Positions 49,504 to 58,700 of a stretch of 64,000 nt of DNA are shown here, one piece after another. Location of the stretch: contig JAKLKQ010000002.1 of assembly GCA_023150555.1 (NCBI GenBank), positions 1 to 64,000 of the forward strand, in the 5' to 3' direction. This DNA comes from Planctomycetota bacterium (GTDB lineage Bacteria > Planctomycetota > SZUA-567 > H5-PLA8). The position numbers and the translations under genes were made by a program. The notes under the pieces are model-generated. The model did not search any database. It saw nothing but the letters and a program-made list of their open reading frames with translations, and had not been told where the DNA came from. The first letter of the stretch is position 1, and the number at the start of each line of letters is the position of its first letter.

Positions 49504-50559
49504 ATGCGTCGTACCCGATGGATGACGGTCTGCAGCCTGGTGGCCTCGGCTGCGTTCTGCGCCGCGCCCTGGCAGGCGCGCGCCGAAGAAGAGGGCGGCG
49601 ACGGCGCCAAGGCTGAAGGCGGCAAGGACGCCAACGGCGACAACGCCGGAAATCGCGGCGATCGCGGCAACCGGGGCGACCGCGGCGGACGGCGTGGCGG
49701 CCCCGGCGGCGCGGACCGCGGCGGACAGGGCGGCCCGGGCGGCTTCGGAGGCGGCTGGGGGCGCATGGCCCGCGGCGGCACCGACTACATGAAGGAGTCC
49801 ATCGCCCGAGCGGTCGGCGGCGACGCGCCGGCCAAACTCGACGCACTGCCTTACTCCGAGAACCGCAACCTGGTCAATGAAGTCCCCGTCGGCGGCATCG
49901 ACTCCCTGTCCCAGAACGGCACGGGCTGGAAGGTCGAAGAGGTCTTCACCACGACCGAGGAACAGACCAAGGCGCTGGGCGACCTGCGCACCGAGTACAA
50001 GAAAGAACTCGAGGAGATCCAGAAGAAGCTCGACGAGGTCCACAAGACCTACGCCGCGCAGATTGTGGAACTCCGCAAGAAGTACGAGCTCAAGGCCAAC
50101 GACGTCCTGACCGGCGACGCCAAGGGCGAGAAGCAGAAGCTCGACGAGATCGCCGCCGCCTACGCCAAGGACGCGAAGACCGCCGGCCAGGCCCGCGAGG
50201 AAGAAGGCAAGAAGCTCAGCGACGAAGCCGAGAAGGCCATCGCCACCGCGCGCGACAACCAGAACTTCGAAGCGATGGGCGACCTCTTCGGCAAACTCCG
50301 GGACTTCCAGACCAGCATCCGAAACGCCGTCGCGGAACTGGAAAAATCCGGACGTGAAAAGATGAAAGAAGTCGTAACCGGAGAGAGCAAGACCAAGCTC
50401 ACCGAGCTGCTGAAGGGCATCGAGGACCGCGAAAACCGCTTCCGCAACTGGGGCGGCGGCGGCCAGCGCGGGCAGCGCGGCGGACCGCAGGGCGGCGACG
50501 GCGCCAAGACCGAAAACGGCGGCGCGGTGGCACCGCCCAAGGAAGGCGTGGAGTTCTAA
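49504..50559 (+). CDS. Secreted Gly/Arg-rich and coiled-coil protein, function unknown
   Basis: 351 residues, with AGGAGGTG before the ATG and a signal peptide (VCSLVASAAFCAAPWQARAEE). Residues about 45-90 are low-complexity Gly/Arg/Asp with repeated NRGDRG units, then Gly-rich. Residues about 140-310 are long charged helices (LRTEYKKELEEIQKKLDEVHKTYAAQIVELRKKYELKANDVL), with a repeated theme LTGDAKGEKQKLDEI / VTGESKTKLTELLKGI like the LTxxQ regions of Spy/CpxP-type periplasmic proteins. The C-terminus is Gly/Gln-rich. A strong terminator follows. I recognise no named family; an envelope stress or chaperone-like role is only a guess. Confidence 0.75.
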   Translation: MRRTRWMTVCSLVASAAFCAAPWQARAEEEGGDGAKAEGGKDANGDNAGNRGDRGNRGDRGGRRGGPGGADRGGQGGPGGFGGGWGRMARGGTDYMKESIARAVGGDAPAKLDALPYSENRNLVNEVPVGGIDSLSQNGTGWKVEEVFTTTEEQTKALGDLRTEYKKELEEIQKKLDEVHKTYAAQIVELRKKYELKANDVLTGDAKGEKQKLDEIAAAYAKDAKTAGQAREEEGKKLSDEAEKAIATARDNQNFEAMGDLFGKLRDFQTSIRNAVAELEKSGREKMKEVVTGESKTKLTELLKGIEDRENRFRNWGGGGQRGQRGGPQGGDGAKTENGGAVAPPKEGVEF

Positions 50560-50587
50560 CTCCTTATCCCCAAAGGCTTAACAACAC

Positions 50588-50618
50588 GGGCGGACCCTTT
50601 GGGGTCCGCCCTTTTTTT
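50588..50618 (+). terminator. Strong Rho-independent terminator
   Basis: Perfect 10-bp stem GGGCGGACCC / GGGTCCGCCC with a four-base loop followed by seven T. It ends the transcription unit of the Gly/Arg-rich secreted protein, 28 bases after its stop. Confidence 0.95.
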
Positions 50619-50657
50619 ATGCCCGCGCGCTCCCCCACTCCATCGAACGCGAACGCC

Positions 50658-50707
50658 CGCGCGGCGGCGCGGCGGCGCGGCGGCGCGGCGGCGCGGCGGC
50701 GCGGCGA
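50658..50707. repeat. Tandem array of an 8-bp unit (GGCGGCGC)
   Basis: About six consecutive copies of GGCGGCGC lie just downstream of the terminator. The array is pure enough to be slippage-prone and may vary in copy number between strains. Confidence 0.85.
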
Positions 50708-50774
50708 AGTGGTCACGCAAAAGCGTAACAGGCACCCAGGTACCTGACCGCGCAAATGCACAAAACGGAAGTCA

Positions 50775-50808
50775 CGAGATTTCGCGAGTTGCTCGCGAGA
50801 TTTCGCGA
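50775..50808. repeat. Paired 13-bp direct repeat with internal hairpin
   Basis: CGAGATTTCGCGA occurs at 50775-50787 and 50796-50808, 21 bases apart start to start (two helical turns). The junction forms a 7-bp hairpin (TCGCGAG-TTG-CTCGCGA, 50782-50798). Spacing at two turns suits two protein molecules on the same DNA face, so this could be an operator, or a relic of a mobile element. Confidence 0.65.
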
Positions 50809-50984
50809 CTCACATGGTGCTGCGCGACGCGCTGGAGTGCACATGGCGATTTGTATCTATTCTATTAGTTTTCTAACAACGTGCATTTCACGGAATCATT
50901 GGAGTTATGCCGTTTTTGCGCGACGTGCTGCGCGGCGTGCAAATAGGGTTTACGTGAACGGCGAACGCCAGCGGCGAGGGGCGA

Positions 50985-51119
50985 GGGGTCAGGGGCGAGG
51001 AAAAGAGAACAAGAATCAAAACAGAAACGGCGAAAGGAAATCCGGGCGCGAAGCCGCGGATGTTACAGGCGCCTCCTTTATGTAGAGCAGCGGCGAGGAG
51101 CGCGCGGTCAGGGGCGAGG
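50985..51119. repeat. Two copies of the dispersed GGTCAGGGGCGAGG repeat
   Basis: AGGGGTCAGGGGCGAGG at 50984-51000 is identical over 17 bases to 15964-15980, and GGTCAGGGGCGAGG recurs at 51106-51119. All copies are in non-coding DNA. Confidence 0.75.
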
Positions 51120-51405
51120 AATGACCTCGGGCGATCAAGCAAACTGAACGACCAGCAGAAGACAGCGGGCAGAATTCGGAAAATCAAAATCGGAAAGCAC
51201 CCGACCTGAGGCGGCGAAATGCACTCGTGCACCCTTCCGAGGCCCTTCCGCAGCTCAATCCCGGTCCGTCGAAAGCTTCTTCCGCATACGCGGATCTTAG
51301 GGGACGAGAGGCGGCCGTATGGGCACCAGCCAGCGCATCGCCCATATTGCCTATGGGAAGCAGGTGTGTAAGAATCGGAGTCCTTCGAACATCCAGGACG
51401 GGTAT

Positions 51406-52458
51406 ATGGGCTCTACTCCGTATTCTGTGCCGCCTCCGCCTCCACCGCCGGGCAAGCCGCGCCAGCGCGGCACAGCCATCAAGCCCAAGCAGGCGCCCTC
51501 CGGCACAGGGCTCTGTGCGCTCTGCATGACCAGCGTGCCGCAGCACGAGATGGTGGACTATCAGGGAAAGCGGATCTGCGAGGCCTGTTCAAAAACCTTC
51601 AGCAAAAGCGCGGCGCCCAAAGTGCCCGAGGCCGTTCCCGTTGCGGCCGCGCCGCAATCCGAAACCGAAGCCGTGGCCTCGCCGGAATCGGAACCCCAGC
51701 AGCGCGTCGGTTTCGGCATTTCCGTCAAAGCACTGGTTCTGTACGGCGCGCTGAGCCTTATCGTGGTGGCGGGGATCGTCATCTGGCTGGTGGTAACGAA
51801 AGATCCCTACGGCAGAACCTCCGAACACGTGCTGGGCGCCAGGGAGAAACTGGAGCAGAACCTGATGGAGCGCGGGTTGACGAAGGCGCTCGCGGTGACC
51901 ATCACCCAGGAGCAGTACGACCAGGCGGAAAAGAAGCGGCGGGAGGCCTACGAGAGGAAGGTCGCTGCCGAGCAGGCTTACGCGAATGCCAACGCCCAGG
52001 CGGAAGAAGGGGGCAGTGCTCCATCTCCCTACCACGACCCCGTTCCCGTAAGCCAGGAATACGATCCCGACCCGGAGCGCCAGGAGACCTGCTTCCCCGG
52101 CTTGAGCCTCCCGCTGGGTGCTTCCGGATTCGGAGAGTTCTACCGGCAGCCGGGTACCTACCACCTCTTCGCCGATCCGGGTTCCACTTCCTACCAGGGC
52201 GTCGTGGTGGTGCACGAGGCCCCGAACCAGCAGGTGCGCGGCGTCGCCGTGTATTGGTTCTGCGAGGACTTAACGGAAAAGGTACGGGTGCTGGAATTCG
52301 TGGACGACTTCTGGACGCGAGTGGCCGGCGCGGAACCCGTGCTGATCGATCGCCCGCAACTCCTTGGCCGGGACGCCAGCTTCGTCGGCGCGAAAGCGGC
52401 GGGCATTTGGCTCAAGCGATTGTCCTGGACCGCCATTCATGTCGTCCGAACGGATTAA
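51406..52458 (+). CDS. Zinc-ribbon membrane protein, function unknown
   Basis: 350 residues from ATG 51406 (GGACGGG upstream); an in-frame ATG at 51319 would add 29 residues of unlikely composition. The start is Pro-rich (seven prolines in a row), followed by a treble-clef-like zinc ribbon with ligands Cys37, Cys40, Cys58 and Cys61 (CALC and CEAC). One membrane helix at about 107-130 (LVLYGALSLIVVAGIVIWLVV) leads to a helical stalk (about 135-205). The C-terminal globular domain ends in DFWTRVAGAEPVLIDRP. N-terminal zinc ribbon plus single helix is common in planctomycete membrane proteins. No function can be assigned. Confidence 0.72.
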   Translation: MGSTPYSVPPPPPPPGKPRQRGTAIKPKQAPSGTGLCALCMTSVPQHEMVDYQGKRICEACSKTFSKSAAPKVPEAVPVAAAPQSETEAVASPESEPQQRVGFGISVKALVLYGALSLIVVAGIVIWLVVTKDPYGRTSEHVLGAREKLEQNLMERGLTKALAVTITQEQYDQAEKKRREAYERKVAAEQAYANANAQAEEGGSAPSPYHDPVPVSQEYDPDPERQETCFPGLSLPLGASGFGEFYRQPGTYHLFADPGSTSYQGVVVVHEAPNQQVRGVAVYWFCEDLTEKVRVLEFVDDFWTRVAGAEPVLIDRPQLLGRDASFVGAKAAGIWLKRLSWTAIHVVRTD

Positions 52459-52676
52459 TGGACGCAGGACAGCCGCTGGGTCCGCCGCCGCGACACCTGC
52501 CCTATAGACGCTGGTCGGCCCGCCTGCACTTCGTCTCGGCGCAACAAGCTATACGCGCCGCACGCTCGCGTGGATCGCACCTCACCCTGGCCTCCAGAAC
52601 AAGAAGGCCTTAGCTGGGCGGATCCGTTGCCTCGCCCTACCAGAGCTTCGCGATTGAATCCGAGACCCGGCGCGCC

Positions 52677-52712
52677 AAACAAAAAGGCCCGGAGCGTTAT
52701 ACGCTCCGGGCC
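52677..52712 (-). terminator. Rho-independent terminator of the secretin-like gene pair
   Basis: Perfect 11-bp stem GGCCCGGAGCG / CGCTCCGGGCC with loop TTATA. On the minus strand it is followed by TTTTTGTTT. It lies 30 bases after the stop of the minus-strand gene at 52742. Confidence 0.92.
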
Positions 52713-52741
52713 CTTGAGGGCTGCTTGAAACGGCGTGCGGC

Positions 52742-55663
52742 TTACTTGAGCCCGCGGTTGGCCTCTTCCTCGTCGAAGAGCACGACGCGGGAATTGACCA
52801 GCACGAGCAGGTTGCGGCGTTCGCGCTGCTTGTAGTTCTGGCTGAACAGGCGGCCGACGATGGGCAGGTCGCTGAAGAAGGGGACGCCCGACTTCGCATC
52901 CAGCTTCTGGTCGTTGATAAGGCCGCTGAACAGCAGCGTGCCGTTGTCGGGGACGGTGACGGTGGTGTTGATCGAGCGCAGTTCGATGTTCGGCAGTTCG
53001 ATGGGCAGGTTGACCAGGCCCAGCGGGTTGTTGATGTCGCCGCCGTCGGTGATGAAGATGATGCGCGGCGGGGTCAGCTCGCTGGCCGTGCCCGGGCGCA
53101 TCTGCAGCGTGATGTACTTGCGGTCGTGGCTGACGGTGGGCTTGACGTCCAGCACGACGCCGGTCAGGAAGCTGCGGATGACCGGGTCGAAGACGGCGCC
53201 CGAGACGTCGTAGTCGGCGATGAACGAGCGCTGCTCGGCGACCATGATGTGCGCCTGCTGATTGTTGAACTGCATCAGCTTCGGCGCCAGCAGCGTGTCG
53301 GCCTGCTGTTCCTTGCGCAGCGCGTTGACGACCGCGCTGGCCTGGACGCTGTGGAAGAAGCGGAACTGGAACAGCGCGCCCTGGTTGCCCAGCGGGCGGC
53401 CGGTCAGCGCCGGGCCCAGCGGGCCGGCGTCGGCCAAGGTGCTGGTCAAGTTCTGGATCAGGCCCTGTACAAGCGTCGGGCTGCCAAACCAGTTCTCGTA
53501 CCACTGGCGGCGGAAGCCGGCCGGCGCGTTGGCGGGGCCGAAGACCGCGTTGCCGCGCGTCGGGAAGTTCGGGTCCAGGCGCGGGCGCAGCAGCAGGATC
53601 GTGCGCGGCTCGGGGTTCGACGACGGCGGGCCGTAGTCGAAGTGGAACGGCGGGCGGAAGATGCCGGTCGCCGGGTCCACCGAATCCTGGAACTGGAAGG
53701 CCGGCGAGGGCTGGACGTCGCTGGGCAGCGGGGGCGTCAGGCCGGGGCCGCCGCCGATGGGGAACAGGCCCCACTTGGACGGCTGGCGCAGCGGATCGAC
53801 GCGGGCGAAGGGGATGCCCGGGTCGCCCGGCGCGCTGTCCAGGCCGGTGAAGTGCACGCCGATCTGTTCCAGGAAGCCTTCCTGCACGTCGATGAAGCGG
53901 ACCTGGGTGAGGACCTGGATGGTCTGCGTCTCGCGGAAGCTCTGCAGCAGCTTGCGGATCTTCTCGTGGACTTCGGGGCGCTGCATCACGACCAGCTGCC
54001 CGTTCTGCTCGGTAATGGAGGCGTTGCCGCCGCCGGCAAAGTCGGCGGGCAGCAGCTTTTCCTGGATCAGCGTGGCCAGGTCGGCCGGGGTGATCTGGGT
54101 CGTCGCGGCCTGCTGGGCGAAGGGGTTGCCCACGCCGCCGCCGCCGCCGCCGGCGTCCTGCACGCCGAGTTCGATGCGCGGGCCGGGGAAGTCGGTGATG
54201 GTGGTGGTCAGGTCGCGGACGTCGTAGACCTCAAGGGTCAGGTCCTCGACGATGTTCTCCTTCTTGGTGATGAAGATGGCTTCGTCCTGCAGCGTGTAGG
54301 TCAGGCCCGTGAGCTTGAGCATCCAGTTCATGGCCTGGGACATTTCCATCTCGCTGACCTTCAGCTCGACGGGGAGCTTGGCGCTGCCGTCGGCGACGAT
54401 CTTCGGATCGAGGATGATGTTCACGCTGACGAGGCTATCGAGGAACTTGAGGGCCTCTTCGAGGGGCGTGTCGATGAACTCGAAGCTGACGCGGCGGGTC
54501 AGCTTCTTCATGATCTCGTCCTTCCACGGTTCGACGGCGGCCTTGCGGTAGCTGTCGCCGGTGCGCCTGGCGACTTCGTGCCAGTTCTTGGGATAGATCA
54601 GGTAGTCGCCGTGCGGGATGGACATGCGGTCCGCGCGTTCGCGGTTGCGAATGGACTGTTCGCGGGTCTCGTCGTCGATCCACTTGTTGGTGCTGATGTG
54701 GCGGCGGTCGCGGGCGGTGGCCTCGATGGCGTGCGCGTCGGGGTTGGAGGGGTCGTCCTCGAGGATCTTCCGCGCGAGCTGCTCGGCCTGCACGTACTCG
54801 CCGTGCTCGAACAGCGCGCGGGCCTGGTCGACCAGGATGTCGGTCTGCTGCTGCTTGGCGCGGCGCAGGCGCTCCTTGCGTTCCTCGTTGACCTGCTGGG
54901 CGATCTTCTTGTTCTCGACCTCGATGTCGACTTCGGTGGCCTTGATCGCCTTGCGGACCTCGCTGATTCGGCGTTCGACGACGTGCTGCTGCTCGTCGAC
55001 GTCGACTTCCGGCGGCATGTACTTGATGGTCTCGCGGGCGCGCTCGAAGGCCTGCAGGGCCTGCTCGTAGCGGCGGATACGGTCGGCCAGGGTCATATCG
55101 GGATCTTCGGCGGCCTGGCGCGCGAAGCGGTTGCCCCAGTCGATGCGGGTGTCGAGCTGGACGAGCTGTTCCTGGATGGTGGCCTTCTTGAATCCGTAGA
55201 AGTTTTCGACGGCGCTCTTGATGCGGCTTTCGCGGTAGCCGAGGATGTCGTTAATGCGGGTAAGGAGCTCGTACGCCTCCTTATTGGTGCGGTCGGTGTT
55301 CCAGGCGCGCTCCAACTCCTGCTTGGCGGCCTTGTAATCGAAGTCGGCCATCAGGCGCTTGCCGGCTTCCATGTGCTGCAGGGACTGCGCGCGCAGCTCC
55401 TCGTTGAGCGTCTTCTCCTGCGCGGCCTGCTGTTCGAGCAGTTCCTTGGCCTTGGCCTCGCCGTCGCCGGCCACCGGAGCGGCGGGCGGCGTGTCGGCGG
55501 CGGGCGCGGGCGCCGATTCGGCAGCGGGCGGCGTGGCCGGCGGAGTGTCCGCGGCCGGAGGCGCTTCGCCACCCTCTTCGGCGCGCAGGCTGGCGGGCGC
55601 CAGCAGCGTGCACGCGGCGGTCAGGGAAGCTGCGACAAGCAGATACGTCCAGCGGGAAGCCAT
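52742..55663 (-). CDS. Giant secretin-like protein with TPR-type N-terminus (first of two paralogues)
   Basis: 973 residues from ATG 55663, with GAGGGG upstream and a signal peptide (LLVAASLTAACTLLAPASLRAEE); an in-frame ATG at 55690 is less likely. An Ala/Pro-rich stretch is followed by long helical/TPR-like regions (about 70-330, for example ALFEHGEYVQAEQLARKILEDDPSN), secretin N-domains (VSFEFIDTPLEEALKFLDSL, VNIILDPKI; then TITDFPGPRI, VVMQRPEVHEKIRKLLQSF) and a C-terminal secretin barrel (NNQQAHIMVAEQRSFI, TVPDNGTLLFSGLIND, GVPFFSDLPIVGRLFSQ). It should form or gate an outer-membrane channel. No inner-membrane or ATPase partner is adjacent. It is paralogous to the upstream gene. Confidence 0.85.
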   Translation of the reverse strand: MASRWTYLLVAASLTAACTLLAPASLRAEEGGEAPPAADTPPATPPAAESAPAPAADTPPAAPVAGDGEAKAKELLEQQAAQEKTLNEELRAQSLQHMEAGKRLMADFDYKAAKQELERAWNTDRTNKEAYELLTRINDILGYRESRIKSAVENFYGFKKATIQEQLVQLDTRIDWGNRFARQAAEDPDMTLADRIRRYEQALQAFERARETIKYMPPEVDVDEQQHVVERRISEVRKAIKATEVDIEVENKKIAQQVNEERKERLRRAKQQQTDILVDQARALFEHGEYVQAEQLARKILEDDPSNPDAHAIEATARDRRHISTNKWIDDETREQSIRNRERADRMSIPHGDYLIYPKNWHEVARRTGDSYRKAAVEPWKDEIMKKLTRRVSFEFIDTPLEEALKFLDSLVSVNIILDPKIVADGSAKLPVELKVSEMEMSQAMNWMLKLTGLTYTLQDEAIFITKKENIVEDLTLEVYDVRDLTTTITDFPGPRIELGVQDAGGGGGGVGNPFAQQAATTQITPADLATLIQEKLLPADFAGGGNASITEQNGQLVVMQRPEVHEKIRKLLQSFRETQTIQVLTQVRFIDVQEGFLEQIGVHFTGLDSAPGDPGIPFARVDPLRQPSKWGLFPIGGGPGLTPPLPSDVQPSPAFQFQDSVDPATGIFRPPFHFDYGPPSSNPEPRTILLLRPRLDPNFPTRGNAVFGPANAPAGFRRQWYENWFGSPTLVQGLIQNLTSTLADAGPLGPALTGRPLGNQGALFQFRFFHSVQASAVVNALRKEQQADTLLAPKLMQFNNQQAHIMVAEQRSFIADYDVSGAVFDPVIRSFLTGVVLDVKPTVSHDRKYITLQMRPGTASELTPPRIIFITDGGDINNPLGLVNLPIELPNIELRSINTTVTVPDNGTLLFSGLINDQKLDAKSGVPFFSDLPIVGRLFSQNYKQRERRNLLVLVNSRVVLFDEEEANRGLK

Positions 55664-55731
55664 CGTCGACCCCTCGTCTCTGTAAGCCATGTACCGCACC
55701 TTCGCTAAGCCTTCGTACGGCGCCAACCGGA

Positions 55732-58700
55732 TCAAAGCTTCGCTTCTTCCTCGTTGAAGAGGATGATGCGCGGGCTGACCAGGATGGCCAAGTTGAACTT
55801 CGCATTGTCGACCACGTTCCAGCGGAAGAGCCGGCCGACGACCGGCAGGTCGCTGAGGAACGGTACGCCGTTTTCCGCGTTGAATTTGACGTTTCGGTAG
55901 AGGCCGCCCAGCAGCAGGATGCCGCCGTCCGGCACGGTGGCGGTGGTGCGCACGCGCTGGATGCGCAGCTCGGGGAACTGCACCGGGAAGCTGAGCGGGA
56001 TCAGCACGGTCGCGGCAGCGCCCTGGTTGATGGTGAAGCTGTCGATCTGGCGGGTCTGGAACTGGGCCAGTTCGGTGACCGTGGGGCGCATTTCCAGGGT
56101 GACGTAGCGGCGGTCGCTGCTGACGGTGGGCCGCACGTCCAGCACCACGCCGACCAGGAACTGGCGCACGATCGGGTCGTAGCTGTCGCCGGAGATCTCG
56201 TAGTCGGCGATGTACGACTGCTGGCGGGCGACGAACATGTGGGCGCGCTGGGTGTTGAAGACGGTCAGGCGCGGCGCCAGCAGGGTGGTCAGGTTGTCGC
56301 GGATGCCCAGGGCGCGGATGAAGGCCTGGACCTGCGCGTTATTAAGGATGGTGACCTGAGCCGACAGACCGCTCTGGCGGATGACGTTGCCGCCGTCGCG
56401 GCCGGAGATAGTGTCGCGCTCGTTGGTCGCGAAGTTGATCGTGTGGTTCAGGATCGAGCCAACCTGCGAGAAGAGGCCCTGCCACAGGTTGTCCGGCCCG
56501 TTGGTGATGCCGGGGAAGGGCGCGTTGGGCGAACCCGGGGCGTCACCGGCGCCGGGTTGGCGCGGGATGCCCAGGCGGCCGGTGACGCCGCCGACGTTGC
56601 GGATGTCGCCGAAGTCGCCGTACAGGACGTTGGGGTCCAGGCCCTGGAATTCGACGCCGATGTCCTCGAGGTACGCTTCGCGGATCTGGAGGAAGCGGCT
56701 TTCGATGTTGACCATCAGGCGCTGGGCCGCGCGGAAGTTGGCCAGCAGCTGGTCGATCAGGGCGTGGATCTCGGGGCGCTGCATCACGACCAGACGGCCC
56801 GCGCGCTCCTCAATGGAGGTGTTCTGCTGCGGGTCCCAGCTGTCGGGCCGCACGCGCTGGCGGATCATGTCGGCGATGCTGGCCACGGTGACGGTGGCGG
56901 CCGGAGCCGCGGCGAAGGGGTTCAGGGCCGCTCCGCCGCCGGCGCTCTCGTCGTCGCTGATGGTCTGCAGCTGGAAGTCGGGGCCGGGGAAGTCCTGGAT
57001 GTTCAAGGTCAGGTCCGTGACGTCGTAGATGCGCATCTCGACGTCCTGGATCAGGTTGGCTTCCTTGCTGATGAAGATGGCGTTGTCCTGCAGCGCGTAC
57101 TTCATGTCGGCGAGCTTGAGGATCCACTCGAGGGCCAACTGCAGCTTCATGTCGGTGACGCGCAGGCTGACGGGCGGCTCGGCGCCGCCGGCCTTCACGC
57201 GCGGGTCGACGATCATGGTGACGTCGGTGAGCGACTTGAGGAAGTTGATGGCGTCGCTGAGCGGGGCGTCTTCGAACTCGAAGCTCACCTTCCGCTGCAG
57301 GCGGTTCATGATGTCCTTCTTCCACTGGTCGTCGGCCTTGGTGCGGCCCAGCGCGGCGCGTTCGGTGCGCTTGGAGATCTGGTCCCAGTTCGGCGGATAG
57401 ACCAACAGCTCACTGTAGGGGATGTGCGAGGCGGCGACGGACTCCCAGGTGTTGACCAGGCCTTCGCGGTATTCCTTGCGGAAGTCGCTGGCTTCGCGCT
57501 GGTGGCGCGCGCTGCGGGCCTTGCGCTTCCAGGTCTCGGCCTCGCTGTTGAACGGATCGAGCTGCAGGACGCTGTTGGCCAGGTGCTCGGTCTCGGCGTA
57601 CATGCCGCGGTCGTACAGGTCGCCGATGTGCTCGATCATGACCTGGATGCGCTGCTTGAAGTGCTCGTTCTCGCGGGCGCGGCTGGCCTCGGCCTGGCGC
57701 ACGGCCTGCTCGCGGCGCCAGTAGCTGATCTCGTCCTGCTTGTCGATGATCTTGGCGTGGACGCGGCGCTGGGCTTCGTCGACCAGCTTGCGCTCGTTGG
57801 GCAGGTCGATCTGCGGCGGCATCCAGTTCATGATCTCGCGGACGCGGCGGTAGCGGCCCTGGGCTTCGCGCAGGTTCTTGAGCTGCTCGGCCAGAATCTC
57901 TTCGCGTTCGGCGGTTTCGAGGTCCAGCGGGACTTCGCTGCCGCGCATCTCGTAGGTGCGGGCTTCCTCGAGCGCGTTGGCCAGAGCAACCAGCGACTCC
58001 TGAATGCGCACGCGGTAGGCCTGGTCGAGAGCGCGCAGCGCCTCGGCGATGCGGTCGGTGTGGACGCCCAGCAGCGCGCGGGTTTTGCCGAGGTACTCCT
58101 GCGCGCCCTTGTGCGCAGGATTGATGCGCACGGCCTCTTCGAACTTCGCCAGCGCGCCGTTGTACTCGAGGTCGTTGTACAGGCGCATGCCGGCCTGGAA
58201 GGCGGCGTCGGCCTGCTGGTCCTGGGCCTGGTCGTTGACGTTGCGGCGGGTGGCGACTTCATCGAGCAGTTTCTTGGCGCGGGCTTCGGGGCTGTCCGGA
58301 GCAGGTTCGGGCGCGGGCGCGGGAGCCGGCGCAGGCGGTTCGCCGCCGGCCTTGCCGTCGCCGTCGTCGCTGACGGGGGCGCCCAGCGGAGCGGCGGGCG
58401 CAGCGGCCATCTCCAGGCCCTTGGGGGCCTCGGTGACGGTCACGACGTCGGCGGACTTCTCGGCCTTCGCTTCGGCGGGCTCGTCGGTCTTGGCTTCGGC
58501 GTTCTCGTTACCGGCTGTCTTGGCCTGGGTGTCCTTGGCATCGGCGGCGACGGGCGTGGGCTGGCTTTCGGGCGAGGACAGGTCGACGGCCTGCGCGACG
58601 GGCGCGGGATTCTCGTCGTCGTCCTCGGCGGGAGCGGCCTTGCCGTCCTCGTTGCCGGCGGGCGAGACCGTGTCGCCCTCGTTGTGATTGATCGGCTCGC

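Larger units (their letters stand above)
50619..51405. other. Gene-free region with several repeat types
   Basis: About 790 bases without a convincing gene. It holds an 8-bp tandem array, a 13-bp direct repeat with hairpin, an AT-rich section (about 50840-50900), and two copies of the dispersed GGTCAGGGGCGAGG word; these are listed separately. Open frames here have poor codon use, and none has both a ribosome-binding site and family similarity. Confidence 0.6.

Noticed and set aside
50756-51085. Possible 109-residue gene in the repeat-rich spacer
   Set aside because: No ribosome-binding site, the codon use is unlike neighbours, and the frame runs through dispersed repeats.
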